A DNA stretch of 64,000 nucleotides from Hyphomicrobiales bacterium (lineage in GTDB: Bacteria > Pseudomonadota > Alphaproteobacteria > Rhizobiales > Devosiaceae), in NCBI GenBank assembly GCA_900470445.1, contig UCAU01000042.1, forward strand, positions 1-64,000, in the 5' to 3' direction. The notes under the pieces are model-generated. The model was given only the letters and a program-made list of their open reading frames with translations, did not search any database and had not been told where the DNA came from. Both the position numbers and the translations under genes were made by a program. Positions within the stretch are counted from its first letter, which is position 1, and each line of letters starts with the position of its first letter. Shown piece by piece: positions 1-8,072 of the stretch.

Positions 1-326
1 AGGTGGGTGAGTTGCACGAAGCCCCGGCCGAAATACCCGCCCGACCAATAGTCGGACTTGACCTGCGGCATGCGCCCGGCCTTCCACGCCTTGGTCAGCA
101 GCTCCTTAGCCTTGGCGTCGGTGCTGGCCAGCGTCTCGCGCACCGGCTGCATGGTGCGAGCCGTCTCGTGATAAGCCGTGGCCAGGATGTAGGCGAGCTT
201 GCGCCGGTCGCCGTCGCCATAGATGGTCCAAGCTTCGCCAATGGCGTTGATGCCATTGACCTGGGCCTGCGAAAGACCGCCGCCAAACAGCGACGAGCGC
301 ACCGACGCGAAGAACGCGGTGTTCAT
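1..326 (-). CDS. GH19-family endolysin (chitinase-like lysozyme), 3' end beyond window
   Basis: Phage lysis enzyme expected to cut the peptidoglycan glycan chain at the end of infection. The visible 108 codons start MNTAFFASVR at a CAT at 324-326, with an AGGAGA ribosome site just upstream. They carry the GH19-type segment AYHETARTMQPVRE around residues 51-64, where the Glu of HET is the likely catalytic acid, and GRGFVQLT around residue 100. The gene runs off the left edge, so its length and any cell-wall-binding domain are unknown. It sits beyond the fibre genes, the usual place for lysis genes in this kind of phage. Confidence 0.85.
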   Translation of the reverse strand, partial: MNTAFFASVRSSLFGGGLSQAQVNGINAIGEAWTIYGDGDRRKLAYILATAYHETARTMQPVRETLASTDAKAKELLTKAWKAGRMPQVKSDYWSGGYFGRGFVQLTH

Positions 327-410
327 GGTATTCTCCTGATGATGGATTGGAACGTTCCGAAGGGATCGGAATTGATGGAGTCTTCTTCACCACGGCCCTA
401 GGAGTGAGGA

Positions 411-596
411 ATGCCCAAGGCCTTCGATGTTGGCGACAAGATCTGGATCGAGGTAGAGGTCGAGCTATTCATTGATAGTGGACAGACCGCCGTCTACACC
501 GCGCCAAGCGGCAACCGCGAGCGCATATCGATCGACAGCGACCGGATCAAGAAAGTCGTCAAAGCACCCGAATGGGTGCCGCCCCGGATGAGGTGA
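411..596 (+). CDS. Small hypothetical protein
   Basis: A 61-residue ORF starting MPKAFDVGDK with a purine-rich GGAGTGAGGA ribosome site immediately upstream. The composition looks like a small beta-rich domain (alternating Val, Ile and charged residues), with no motif I recognise. It lies on the plus strand, opposite to the late operon, and its stop is 3 bases before the next small gene. The pair probably forms a moron transcript next to the lysis gene. Confidence 0.55.
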   Translation: MPKAFDVGDKIWIEVEVELFIDSGQTAVYTAPSGNRERISIDSDRIKKVVKAPEWVPPRMR

Positions 597-599
597 TAG

Positions 600-806
600 A
601 TGCGCGAGTTTCGAGTGATCGACTGCCGCTCCACCGTGATCACACCGGAGCACAAGATATCGGCGGCCAGCCCTGAACAAGCTGTAGCAGACGCCCTTGG
701 TTTGAAAGTTATGCGAGGCGGCCCCTCACGGAACCTCGTGGCACGAGTTTATTGGGCCGAGGGCGGCACGACCAACATGGTCAGGCTGTACGTACCCCAG
801 CCCTGA
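600..806 (+). CDS. Small hypothetical protein
   Basis: A 68-residue ORF (MREFRVIDCR start) that begins 3 bases after the stop of the preceding small gene, with GATGAGGTGATAG as its ribosome-site context. The central segment AASPEQAVADALG resembles a short helix of the type seen in small phage proteins, but no family is recognised. A GC-rich hairpin overlaps its stop region (805-819). Confidence 0.5.
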   Translation: MREFRVIDCRSTVITPEHKISAASPEQAVADALGLKVMRGGPSRNLVARVYWAEGGTTNMVRLYVPQP

Positions 807-819
807 GGGCGAAGCCCTC
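805..819 (+). terminator. Possible short hairpin terminator
   Basis: GAGGGC at 805-810 pairs with GCCCTC at 814-819 across a 3-base loop at the end of the plus-strand pair of small genes. There is no U-run after it (GCCCTTCTC follows), so termination strength is doubtful. Confidence 0.3.
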
Positions 820-869
820 GCCCTTCTCAAAACCCCAATTTCGTTCCAAAACGGAGCTAATCCCAAGGT

Positions 870-1601
870 GTGCTGGAACAGATCACTATGACCCGCTTCG
901 CTTTTGACTACCCACAGGGCATAACAGCAGATGAGAAAGACGCCCTATGGGCTGCCGAAAACCTCTTCGGTATGGCCGAACAACACCTTTTCCATTTCAC
1001 CCGTGCCGCAGAGCTGTGCGTGTTTGTCGAAGGCCAAAGGAAGGCGCTCGATGAGCAGCAGCCAGCGCGGCCAGACGGTCTTCGCACCGACATCGAGGCC
1101 GCTCGAAAATACATGGCCGCGAGGGCGACAGCGCGCGGGGAGCAGCGAGGTTTAGATAGTTGGATGACACTTGCGATTGATGGGGGCATCCTGCACGCCT
1201 ATCATTTTCGGTGCGCGATCGAAGCCATATCCGTCCGCTACCGGAGAGAATTGGCGAGCTTCCACGCAAAGGTCAGCCCTGACCTTATCGAGGGCGTTCT
1301 GCACCAATTCGATCAAGCGTTTCCCCACGCAAAAGAGTTGCGAAACGCCGTTGGCCATATCGTCGATCTGTCGGCAACGGACGATCAAATGGAGCGTAAC
1401 AGCATCGATCGCGAAAGCCGCATCTACATGCAACAATCTTGGAGCCCGCCGTTTGGGGTGACCTACTACAAAGCCCCAGGACTCACTCACAAACCCGTCG
1501 TCGAAATGCCGATGAGTGTCAGCCCCGCCACGGCGGCTCAAATACAATCGGTGCTCAACCAGCTGCGGATAGTTCTGCTACCGCTGACCAATAGGTTGTA
1601 G
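870..1601 (+). CDS. Hypothetical protein, 243 aa
   Basis: An intact plus-strand ORF starting at a GTG (870), with an in-frame ATG alternative at 888 (MTRFAFDYPQ). Predicted soluble and mostly helical: the middle has charged helices such as RDIEAARKYMAARATA-like runs and a QFDQAFPHAKELRNAVGH segment. There is no signal peptide or transmembrane segment. I recognise no family. It is isolated between the small-gene pair and the convergent acyltransferase, on the strand opposite to the late operon, so it is a good candidate for a separately expressed lysogenic cargo gene. Confidence 0.6.
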   Translation: MLEQITMTRFAFDYPQGITADEKDALWAAENLFGMAEQHLFHFTRAAELCVFVEGQRKALDEQQPARPDGLRTDIEAARKYMAARATARGEQRGLDSWMTLAIDGGILHAYHFRCAIEAISVRYRRELASFHAKVSPDLIEGVLHQFDQAFPHAKELRNAVGHIVDLSATDDQMERNSIDRESRIYMQQSWSPPFGVTYYKAPGLTHKPVVEMPMSVSPATAAQIQSVLNQLRIVLLPLTNRL

Positions 1602-1640
1602 TTCCGGCCGGGGGATGGCCACCCGCACCATGGTAGGCCG

Positions 1641-2711
1641 CTAGGCGGGCAGGCGTTCCCTGCCTGCGCGGACGATCCGCGCCTTTGCCCGCAACGCCGG
1701 CGCCTCGACAACCAGCCAAGACGCCAGCCCGATCAGCAACGGCAAGGTCCAAACCACCGGAAGCGCCCACGGCTCTTTTTCCTGGTGAAATGCGATAACC
1801 GTCCACATCACCGGCATATGCCAGAGGTACAGTCCGTACGAGATATCAATCTCTCCCAAAAGCCTATGCCCCAAGCCTTTCCAGGTGAAGGCGCAGGCCA
1901 TGATCGTTCCAGCCATCGCCAACGTCAGGCCAAAGGTGAAGGGATGGAATGTGATGTAGTCATGCCCCTTGCCCATGATTGCCAAGTGCAGAAGGGCATA
2001 GGTCGTGTACCCAATGAGCCAATAGATGGCCCGCCCCTCGATCATCCACCGGATTTTCGGCCAGTAGACCCGCAAGGCAGAGCCAATCAGGAAAAGCCAG
2101 AGGAAGTCGGCGATGTTGCGCGAGTAGGTTTGCGGCAGAATGACAAAGAGCAGTAACGACGCGGCGAACCACCCCGCCAGGGACAAAGTCAACAACCCGC
2201 GATCGCGCAGCGGCCGAGCAAAGATGACGGGTGCTAACCAGTAGAACGCAATCTCAATCGGCATGGTCCAGAGCACACCCGAGGGAAAGCTCCGGTAAAA
2301 GCCGGATTGGAATATTCCTGGTGGGAAAATCTGATCGGCGATCCCGTTCGATCCGGAAACGAAAGCAACTGCTGTCCACTGCCAAAATTGAAGCGTGTCT
2401 GGGCCGCGTAGGTATCCGTTCACTACGCCTATCAGCACGATCAGGAACAAGAGGTTCACCCACAATGCCGGGTAGATGCGCATTGCCCTGGCTGCAGCAT
2501 ACTGAACCAGGGTTTGTTCCTCCTTCAGGAGCGATCCGGCGATCAAGAAGCCTGAGACTATGAAGAACACAGCCACTCCAGGAAAGGACCAGACGAGCCC
2601 CTGCAACCAGTCAGGTAATACAGGCATGCCAATCCACCTATGGGCATGTTGATAGACCACCTGGAGCGCGGCGAGGAGTCGTATCAGATTGAGGTTGTTA
2701 TGGCGGTCCAT
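1641..2711 (-). CDS. Membrane O-acyltransferase (acyltransferase 3 / OafA-YrhL family)
   Basis: A 356-residue integral membrane protein with about ten hydrophobic segments. The N-terminus matches the acyltransferase-3 pattern: NLIRLLAALQVVYQHAHRW (residues 7-25), with the His of the conserved first-helix region, then VAVFFIVSGFLI and RAMRIYPALWV. Family members transfer acetyl or other acyl groups from the cytoplasm to surface glycans. In phages they typically modify O-antigen or capsule so that the lysogen is no longer recognised by related phages. It lies beyond the fibre and esterase genes on the late strand, a typical serotype-conversion position. Specificity cannot be read from sequence. 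Confidence 0.9.
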   Translation of the reverse strand: MDRHNNLNLIRLLAALQVVYQHAHRWIGMPVLPDWLQGLVWSFPGVAVFFIVSGFLIAGSLLKEEQTLVQYAAARAMRIYPALWVNLLFLIVLIGVVNGYLRGPDTLQFWQWTAVAFVSGSNGIADQIFPPGIFQSGFYRSFPSGVLWTMPIEIAFYWLAPVIFARPLRDRGLLTLSLAGWFAASLLLFVILPQTYSRNIADFLWLFLIGSALRVYWPKIRWMIEGRAIYWLIGYTTYALLHLAIMGKGHDYITFHPFTFGLTLAMAGTIMACAFTWKGLGHRLLGEIDISYGLYLWHMPVMWTVIAFHQEKEPWALPVVWTLPLLIGLASWLVVEAPALRAKARIVRAGRERLPA

Positions 2712-2854
2712 TCGGTATCTGGCGCTTCCCTTGCGGGCCCAAAGTGACGAGGGTTGGAGGGTGATGCTCTACCCTTTGATGTCTTCCAGGACAATGCGCG
2801 GCAATACTTTAGAGAGATTGCGGACCAGCCGGAATACCGTTAATTGTGGCTGCC

Positions 2855-3109
2855 ATGGATCAGGTTCAGCCCAAGGCGCAGCCCAACTCGCCCTCGCCTT
2901 TCACCAGACTAACCGCATGGTTAGTGCTGATCGCGTTTTTGGGCGCTCTGATCAGCTTCACTATGATCTTTGCGCGCGCCGAAACCGCCCCCGAAGGATG
3001 TGAGCGTATTGAGTTCCACATAGGGAACGTTGAGACGCTATCTGATGCACCTGTAAGTCGATTTTCAGCGCCATGCCCCCGAGGATGGATCGGCGAGGCC
3101 CTCGACTAG
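2855..3109 (+). CDS. Small single-pass membrane protein, hypothetical
   Basis: About 84 residues from the ATG at 2855 (MDQVQPKAQP), or 87 from an in-frame GTG at 2846. One transmembrane helix (LTAWLVLIAFLGALISFTMIF) is followed by a short exterior tail with two Cys residues (EGCERIEF and APCPRGW) that could form a disulfide in the periplasm. No family recognised. Its stop overlaps the stop of the convergent esterase gene by 4 bases. Ribosome-site evidence is weak for either start. Confidence 0.5.
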   Translation: MDQVQPKAQPNSPSPFTRLTAWLVLIAFLGALISFTMIFARAETAPEGCERIEFHIGNVETLSDAPVSRFSAPCPRGWIGEALD

Positions 3110-3885
3110 AGACCAGCGGCAATCGACGCCCTCCACAACTCAGCAGCGGCGTTCGCTCCCGAAGCACTGAAGTGAACTCCATCGTATCGGTTCGCCCCGC
3201 TCAGCCCGTCCGTATCCGCGCCAGCTAAGATGTCTGAGCCATTCACAAGCGCATCAATTGCCGATCGAATGTTCGGATCGGTCGCTCCGCTCACATTGGT
3301 GTCCTTGCCGAGCAGCCAAGCAGACGTGAAACCATGAGCTCTTATGCCAGAGATGACGGATGCGAGCGCTGCCTGGTAGTCGCCCTGAGAAATGCCCGCG
3401 TTAGCCTGGCCCTGCATCCACATGTTGCACGTCGCCACCAATCCCAAAGCCGCCAACCGCCGGTGCGCGGCGAGCAGTGACTTGAACATAAACCCGGACG
3501 GGCCCCAGTCCTGCACGGTACTACTGCCCCGGCCGATTGGGACCAAGATAACGCGATCATAGGCTCCCGAGGTGATGAGCTTGTCCGCGAGGCGGCTTAG
3601 CCAGCAGCCACCTGCGTTGTATACACCCGCGCCAAGCAAGGGATCTTGCGCTGCATAGATACCCCCGTCGAACACGCTGAGATTGTCAACTTTGGCGCCA
3701 TTTGTCGGGGTGTAGTTTGCGTTCTCTGACGACGCAATCAAGGACTGCCCGAGCGCGACAAGCACGGCGGTGCCCTCACTCGGATTCAGGCGGGAAGATC
3801 GGACTGTCCGACCGATAGGGTTGTGAGAAGCCGTCGCGTAGTTGAAGGCGTCGAAGGGGTCAGAGAGGCTGCCAATTGCGAACAT
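3106..3885 (-). CDS. SGNH/GDSL-type esterase (sialate-O-acetylesterase-like), tail-associated
   Basis: A 259-residue protein with the blocks of an SGNH hydrolase of the SASA/DUF303 kind: block I ALGQSLIASSEN with probable nucleophile Ser48, an Asn/Gly-rich block near CNMWMQGQANAG (residues 153-164), and block V RYDGVHFSASG with Asp235 and His238. Such enzymes remove acetyl groups from polysaccharides. The position just after the fibre gene (5 bases from its stop) and before an O-acyltransferase suggests a tail or spike enzyme that de-acetylates the receptor during adsorption. No signal peptide is present, as expected for a virion protein. Confidence 0.75.
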   Translation of the reverse strand: MFAIGSLSDPFDAFNYATASHNPIGRTVRSSRLNPSEGTAVLVALGQSLIASSENANYTPTNGAKVDNLSVFDGGIYAAQDPLLGAGVYNAGGCWLSRLADKLITSGAYDRVILVPIGRGSSTVQDWGPSGFMFKSLLAAHRRLAALGLVATCNMWMQGQANAGISQGDYQAALASVISGIRAHGFTSAWLLGKDTNVSGATDPNIRSAIDALVNGSDILAGADTDGLSGANRYDGVHFSASGANAAAELWRASIAAGL

Positions 3886-3889
3886 GCGC

Positions 3890-5617
3890 CTACCCTAGAA
3901 ACTGGCCATACAGGCCAACGTTGTAGCCATTACCGGTGGAATAGAAGGTCGTGGTGCCGGTGGCTCCGCTGTTTTCAAGCGGAATTATTTCGTGAAAGCC
4001 TAAGCCCGGAAATCCGTTGTACTTAGTGCCGACATCGCGGGTTGGAATGCCAAGAAAGGTCGTGCCACCATAGCAGTCGGATGATGGCGTCGTCGTGCTA
4101 TCCAGCCCAATCGCTAGAATGGCGTAAGAGTTTGCAGTGGGGTTGTTGACCACAATTGAGTACTCGGCCTCGATGGCAATGCCATTCAAGCCCAAAAGCA
4201 ATTGAAGCTTCATGTTCGCGTTGGCGTTTGCCTGCCGATATGCAGCGGTGTTGTAAGTCCAGGACGCGACGGGATCGCTGATCTTCATCGGCCGTACAGT
4301 CGCATTGAAGGCATTGAACAGGAGCCGCTTGGCTTTGCTGTCCGTAGCCTGGCCGTCCGCGGTTGCTCGGAAACTACCCACATAGGTCGCCTTGCGGGCT
4401 GCCACGACCACAGTGTCTCCTACGGCCGACCCAAAGCGAACGGTCATCGCGTTCTTGTTGACGGGATAACCCAGAAACACTTCCAGCTCAGTCGAGCCCG
4501 CGCCCGTACCGCGCAAGATGGAACTTCCCGCAACAGCCCCTTGAACCCATGCCGGTCCCGAGGCCAGTCGCAATGTACCGCCATCGTCAATGACAAAGAG
4601 ATCGTAGTTGTTCGCCGCTGCGTGATAGTTCGGATGACCGGCGTTGCTATCGAGAGCGAGGGAGAGGCCGTTGCTGATGCTAAGCGCATCAAACACCGCT
4701 CCATTATAGATCGGCACGTAGACGCCGCCGCTCGGAACATAATAGACGCTCGTAGCCCCCGCCACGTCACTCGTTGGTGTAGCGACGCCTGCGGTAAGGG
4801 TTAGCCGACCCTGAGCTTGGAGCCCAGGAACCTGTACAACACCGTCCAACCCGTGCCGAGCGAGCAATTGCCATTGCGTATTCTCGACGATTGGAAGGGC
4901 CGGCGGCGCATTACCAAGGGTGGTGATTTTGGCGCGCCAGGACGAACCGTCGTAGAGAACACCATCATCTGCAGCGTAAGTGGTGGCGGGGTTGTAGGCG
5001 CCGCGCCAAACGACGCCGGGCACCGTGCTGGGCGCGCCTTCAGGCCCTGTCACATACGCTGGATCAGACCAGACGCCGGCAGTGGCGGTGACCCTCGAAG
5101 TGATTGCAGCTCGACCATCTCCCATATTGGAGATGAGAACAGAGAAGCCCTCGAGCTGGGCATCGTAGGGCGTGCGGGCGGCCGGGTTCGCCACCTGCAC
5201 ATCATAGTCGGCGCCGCTCACTAGGCTGGACTTTGGCACAAGCTGCGCCGCACCGCCTGGCAGGATTTCGATCACGCCGGCAGGCTCCGGTGCCCCAGCG
5301 ATCGCCAACAGCCGACCATTGCCAAGCAGCTCAATCAGATTGCGCGCCTGGGCGGTCACCCGCGAGCCGTCGGGTTGATAGCGCAGCCGATACTCATATG
5401 TGCCAGTGGCGCCGCCCCATGGGCGCACCAAGGTGCCAGCCGTGTTGCTGGTGATGGTATCCACCATCGCCTGCCACTGGGTCTGCCCCTCGATCTGCAG
5501 GAACTCGTCGCCGCGCCGGACGCCAGACAGCTGAAAGCTGGTGCCGGTACCGGTGAAGTCCACCGACCCATTGGTCAGCGTGATGGTCCCAGCAAGAAGA
5601 TCGGGCTCTACGGCCAT
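3890..5617 (-). CDS. Phage tail fibre / receptor-binding protein
   Basis: A 575-residue protein read from the ATG at 5617 (MAVEPDLLAGT), which has GGAG 6 bases upstream; the frame is open further up but without a comparable start. The N-terminus, roughly residues 1-120, has repeated short beta-strand units (GTITLTNGSVDFTGTGTSF) like virion-attachment domains of tail fibres. The middle is rich in Gly, Ala, Val and Ser. The C-terminal third (MKLQLLLGLNGIAIEAEYSI onward) looks like a compact beta head. It is the last large late structural gene, followed by the SGNH esterase, so it is probably the main receptor-binding fibre. Assignment rests on position and composition. Confidence 0.7.
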   Translation of the reverse strand: MAVEPDLLAGTITLTNGSVDFTGTGTSFQLSGVRRGDEFLQIEGQTQWQAMVDTITSNTAGTLVRPWGGATGTYEYRLRYQPDGSRVTAQARNLIELLGNGRLLAIAGAPEPAGVIEILPGGAAQLVPKSSLVSGADYDVQVANPAARTPYDAQLEGFSVLISNMGDGRAAITSRVTATAGVWSDPAYVTGPEGAPSTVPGVVWRGAYNPATTYAADDGVLYDGSSWRAKITTLGNAPPALPIVENTQWQLLARHGLDGVVQVPGLQAQGRLTLTAGVATPTSDVAGATSVYYVPSGGVYVPIYNGAVFDALSISNGLSLALDSNAGHPNYHAAANNYDLFVIDDGGTLRLASGPAWVQGAVAGSSILRGTGAGSTELEVFLGYPVNKNAMTVRFGSAVGDTVVVAARKATYVGSFRATADGQATDSKAKRLLFNAFNATVRPMKISDPVASWTYNTAAYRQANANANMKLQLLLGLNGIAIEAEYSIVVNNPTANSYAILAIGLDSTTTPSSDCYGGTTFLGIPTRDVGTKYNGFPGLGFHEIIPLENSGATGTTTFYSTGNGYNVGLYGQFLG

Positions 5618-5705
5618 GATGGCTCCAATAAAAAAGCCACCCCGAAGGATGGCGGTTGACTCTTCAATTTCTGATTTGTGATGTGTGTGTTTTCGGGGGA
5701 CCGCG

Positions 5706-6173
5706 ATGACTGGAAATATTGCCTTCCAAGCGCCAATATTTTGGCTCGACATGGACGGAAACGACGTGGAGCGCACTCACATGGATGCGGGGCCATATGT
5801 TCGGTTGAACATCGCCCGCCGCGGGCCAGAGGAATTGGAGGTATGGCACCCAATCGTGGCCCTGATCGATACGGGCAGCACGTCATCATTTGTGGTACCG
5901 CCAATCCTTGACATTCTGGCGGCAGACCAAGTCGGAACAAAGAATATGAGCGGAAACTGGGGTGCTGCGAAGGCCGCCCCCTTTTTCGGTCTAATGGTCA
6001 GGTTTTCTCAATGCCAGCAGATGGTATTTAATGTGGACGCCGGGCAGATGACGATGCCGATAGGTAATACGCGGGCCGCGGCCATTGTTGGCTTGGATTT
6101 GCTACGGCCTTTTCGAGTGGTTCTGGATAACCCGCCTGCACCAAGCTTTCTTGAGTTCGTGCAATCCACTTAG
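5706..6173 (+). CDS. Retropepsin-like aspartic protease (clan AA)
   Basis: A 155-residue protein starting MTGNIAFQAP at 5706, with GGGGGA 5 bases upstream. It has the two hallmarks of a retroviral-type aspartyl protease: VALIDTGSTSSFV (residues 51-63, catalytic Asp55-Thr-Gly-Ser) and, 70 residues later, AAAIVGLDLLRPFRVVLD. The latter corresponds to the hydrophobic I-(V/L)-G-x-D-x-L element that closes the fold. Only one DTGS is present, so it would act as a homodimer. It lies on the plus strand inside the minus-strand fibre region, and its stop overlaps a remnant of a tail-tip gene. Function in the phage is unknown; processing of fibre or host surface proteins is possible. Confidence 0.7.
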   Translation: MTGNIAFQAPIFWLDMDGNDVERTHMDAGPYVRLNIARRGPEELEVWHPIVALIDTGSTSSFVVPPILDILAADQVGTKNMSGNWGAAKAAPFFGLMVRFSQCQQMVFNVDAGQMTMPIGNTRAAAIVGLDLLRPFRVVLDNPPAPSFLEFVQST

Positions 6174-6222
6174 AATAGCCGGCCGGCCCGGAAAGTGCCG
6201 AGATCCGTATTCGAGCGCTAGT
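6169..6222 (-). pseudogene. Remnant of a tail-tip (J-like) C-terminal segment
   Basis: Read on the minus strand this stretch encodes SARIRISALSGPAGYS, almost identical to TARIRFTALSGPAGYS in the large tail-tip protein (DNA 8370-8425). Homology stops abruptly at the stop of the convergent protease gene. It overlaps no full-length gene and lies directly downstream of a small coiled-coil gene. The simplest reading is a decayed second copy left at a recombination joint. Confidence 0.5.
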
Positions 6223-6421
6223 CATCCCCCTGCTCCCGTGTCTTGCGCTCATCATCTCGGCTGGGCGCCCTCGCTACTGCGATTTGCTCCTTGAGCTGCG
6301 CATTTTCGGCCTGCGCATCGGCGAGCTGCTGCGCCAGCACCAATACCCGGTTCCGCCGCTGCTCGCTCTCGATCATGGTTTCGCGCAGGGCGACATCTGG
6401 TGATATTTGGACTTGAGCCAT
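6218..6421 (-). CDS. Small coiled-coil protein, hypothetical
   Basis: 67 residues beginning MAQVQISPDVALRE. The middle (IESEQRRNRVLVLAQQLADAQ and onward, about residues 17-48) is a heptad-type coiled coil and the tail is strongly charged. The gene starts 6 bases after the stop of the upstream tail gene, so it is translated in the late operon. Small coiled-coil proteins in this position may be fibre chaperones or trimerisation factors, but that is only inferred. Confidence 0.6.
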   Translation of the reverse strand: MAQVQISPDVALRETMIESEQRRNRVLVLAQQLADAQAENAQLKEQIAVARAPSRDDERKTREQGDD

Positions 6422-6426
6422 AGGGC

Positions 6427-7233
6427 TTAGCTCCTGCGGCCGAAGCGGCCCTGGATGTTGACGGAATAGGTCGAACTGAAATTGGTGGGGTCAGAATACG
6501 CAGCGGGGTCATTCCCATCGCGGCGATGCCACCTGTAATAGACGGTAGCCTCCGCACCTGGGATATTCTGAAAATCAGAGAACTTTCTCCCCGGCGCCGA
6601 GGCAGGTGAGTAAATCAATGACGGGGGCGTGCCGCCATCATAGTCATTCCTCCCGCCATTGATGTCGACGTTGCCAGTGGGCGGCGGGAATGGGGCCTCT
6701 TGAGCACCCCAATTTCTATAACCACCCGAACCAACGGATACTGACTGCTGGACGTTCAGCACCAGATTGCCACCGCTTATCAGGACGGACATGGCACGGG
6801 AGATGCCGAAGCCCTGCTCCAGCATTAGCGAGCCATTGATCGGCATATAGACGCCCAGCGGAACCAGCGGTGTTAGCGGTCTCCCTGCCCAGTCATGCGT
6901 CGGGCCAACCGTTCGAGAGAGAGCAATTCGGCCGAGGAAAATATCAGCACCGGCCGGCACCGCGCCGAGCACATAATCGACGCTGTATTCCTGCGGCAGA
7001 GCACCGACGCCATACGTCCCCCAGCTCAATACTCTTAAATTGGAACTGACCTTCACATACCGGCTGCTCCAGGAATAAACCCCCGCCTTGTTTGCGTCCG
7101 GATAGACCGCGCTAACGCCATAACTCTGCGGCGTGGTTAGAAAGTTGACTAGCGTGCCGTCGGTTGTGGAGACGATGCGCCCATCATGGGTAATGACAAT
7201 TTTGCCGTCCTCGACGGAGAACGAGCCGCTCAT
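6427..7233 (-). CDS. Phage tail protein (fibre/tip accessory), 268 aa
   Basis: Starts MSGSFSVEDGKIVITHDGRI with its ATG overlapping the previous stop by 4 bases. Predicted to be all-beta, rich in Gly, Ser, Tyr and Asn, with no membrane segment. It ends in an aromatic and Arg-containing strand region. No family was recognised by eye. The paired arrangement with the next upstream gene (7230-8072) and the position just after the tail-tip protein fit a tail-tip or fibre-base component of the virion. Confidence 0.6.
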   Translation of the reverse strand: MSGSFSVEDGKIVITHDGRIVSTTDGTLVNFLTTPQSYGVSAVYPDANKAGVYSWSSRYVKVSSNLRVLSWGTYGVGALPQEYSVDYVLGAVPAGADIFLGRIALSRTVGPTHDWAGRPLTPLVPLGVYMPINGSLMLEQGFGISRAMSVLISGGNLVLNVQQSVSVGSGGYRNWGAQEAPFPPPTGNVDINGGRNDYDGGTPPSLIYSPASAPGRKFSDFQNIPGAEATVYYRWHRRDGNDPAAYSDPTNFSSTYSVNIQGRFGRRS

Positions 7234-8072
7234 GGCACCGACACCAAAACTGACGGGCTCCCGGTGAATGACCCCAGATACCGCATCGATGGCCCGAAAG
7301 GTGCATCGTTCGGCTCATTGATGCCTAGAACCTTGCTGGCAACGATCGGCAGCAAAGGATCAGTTACGGAGCCATCGGGATCGACGTAGCGCGGCGCACC
7401 ATTGTTGAGATCGATAGTCCTTCCCATCGCAAAGCCGTAGGACGTTCCCCCAGGGGTCACTTGCAGATAGCGCCGTGACGAATTGAACTTCTCTCGCCCC
7501 ATCCGGACGATTCCGGTCGCGGGATTGAAGTCGAGCAAGATATTGCCTGATGGCGTCGGCGGCTGGCGAAAAACCACAACGGTGTAGGTTTGGTTGCTGC
7601 CGGCAAGCACGCTGGCTGTCTGCAGCGCCCACTCATAAAGCACGATCTGGGTAGCCGTGGCATAGACGGTGACGAAGCGGGCGCGGCCGTCTGAGGGCTC
7701 GTACTGGACGTTGGTGCCCGGATAGACAATGTCGCCATTGCGAACGACGAAGAAGTCGGGGACATAGCCCAGATTATGAGTGAGCAGCACCGTGGAGTTG
7801 AACCACCCGCCCGCAACAACCACCGCTGCTTGGCCAGGAACGGCCGCTGCCGCGGGAACAGCGGGATGCCCTACCCCGACATTAGTCGGGCCGTGCGAGA
7901 CCTCCATGTAGTCTAGATCTGAATGGAAGTAGAGATATTGAAGGTTGGTGGTGGGGTTGTTGAGCGGGGCGTTGCGCGCTGCGTTGGGATTATCTGCGGC
8001 CCCCGCCGACGAAGGCTCATCATAAAGGGCGCACCGGCCCGTTGCGGGATCGGTCATAAACACAACGGCCAT
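7230..8072 (-). CDS. Phage tail protein (fibre/tip accessory), 280 aa
   Basis: Starts MAVVFMTDPATGRCALYDEP directly at the stop of the tail-tip gene and overlaps the next gene by 4 bases. All-beta composition with an Ala/Val/Pro-rich hinge (HPAVPAAAAVPGQAAVVVAG, residues about 68-87) between an N-terminal and a C-terminal domain; a hinge like this is common in fibre adaptor proteins. It ends with strands such as RYLGSFTGSPSVLVSVP. No specific family recognised; the role is inferred from the operon order. Confidence 0.6.
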   Translation of the reverse strand: MAVVFMTDPATGRCALYDEPSSAGAADNPNAARNAPLNNPTTNLQYLYFHSDLDYMEVSHGPTNVGVGHPAVPAAAAVPGQAAVVVAGGWFNSTVLLTHNLGYVPDFFVVRNGDIVYPGTNVQYEPSDGRARFVTVYATATQIVLYEWALQTASVLAGSNQTYTVVVFRQPPTPSGNILLDFNPATGIVRMGREKFNSSRRYLQVTPGGTSYGFAMGRTIDLNNGAPRYVDPDGSVTDPLLPIVASKVLGINEPNDAPFGPSMRYLGSFTGSPSVLVSVP

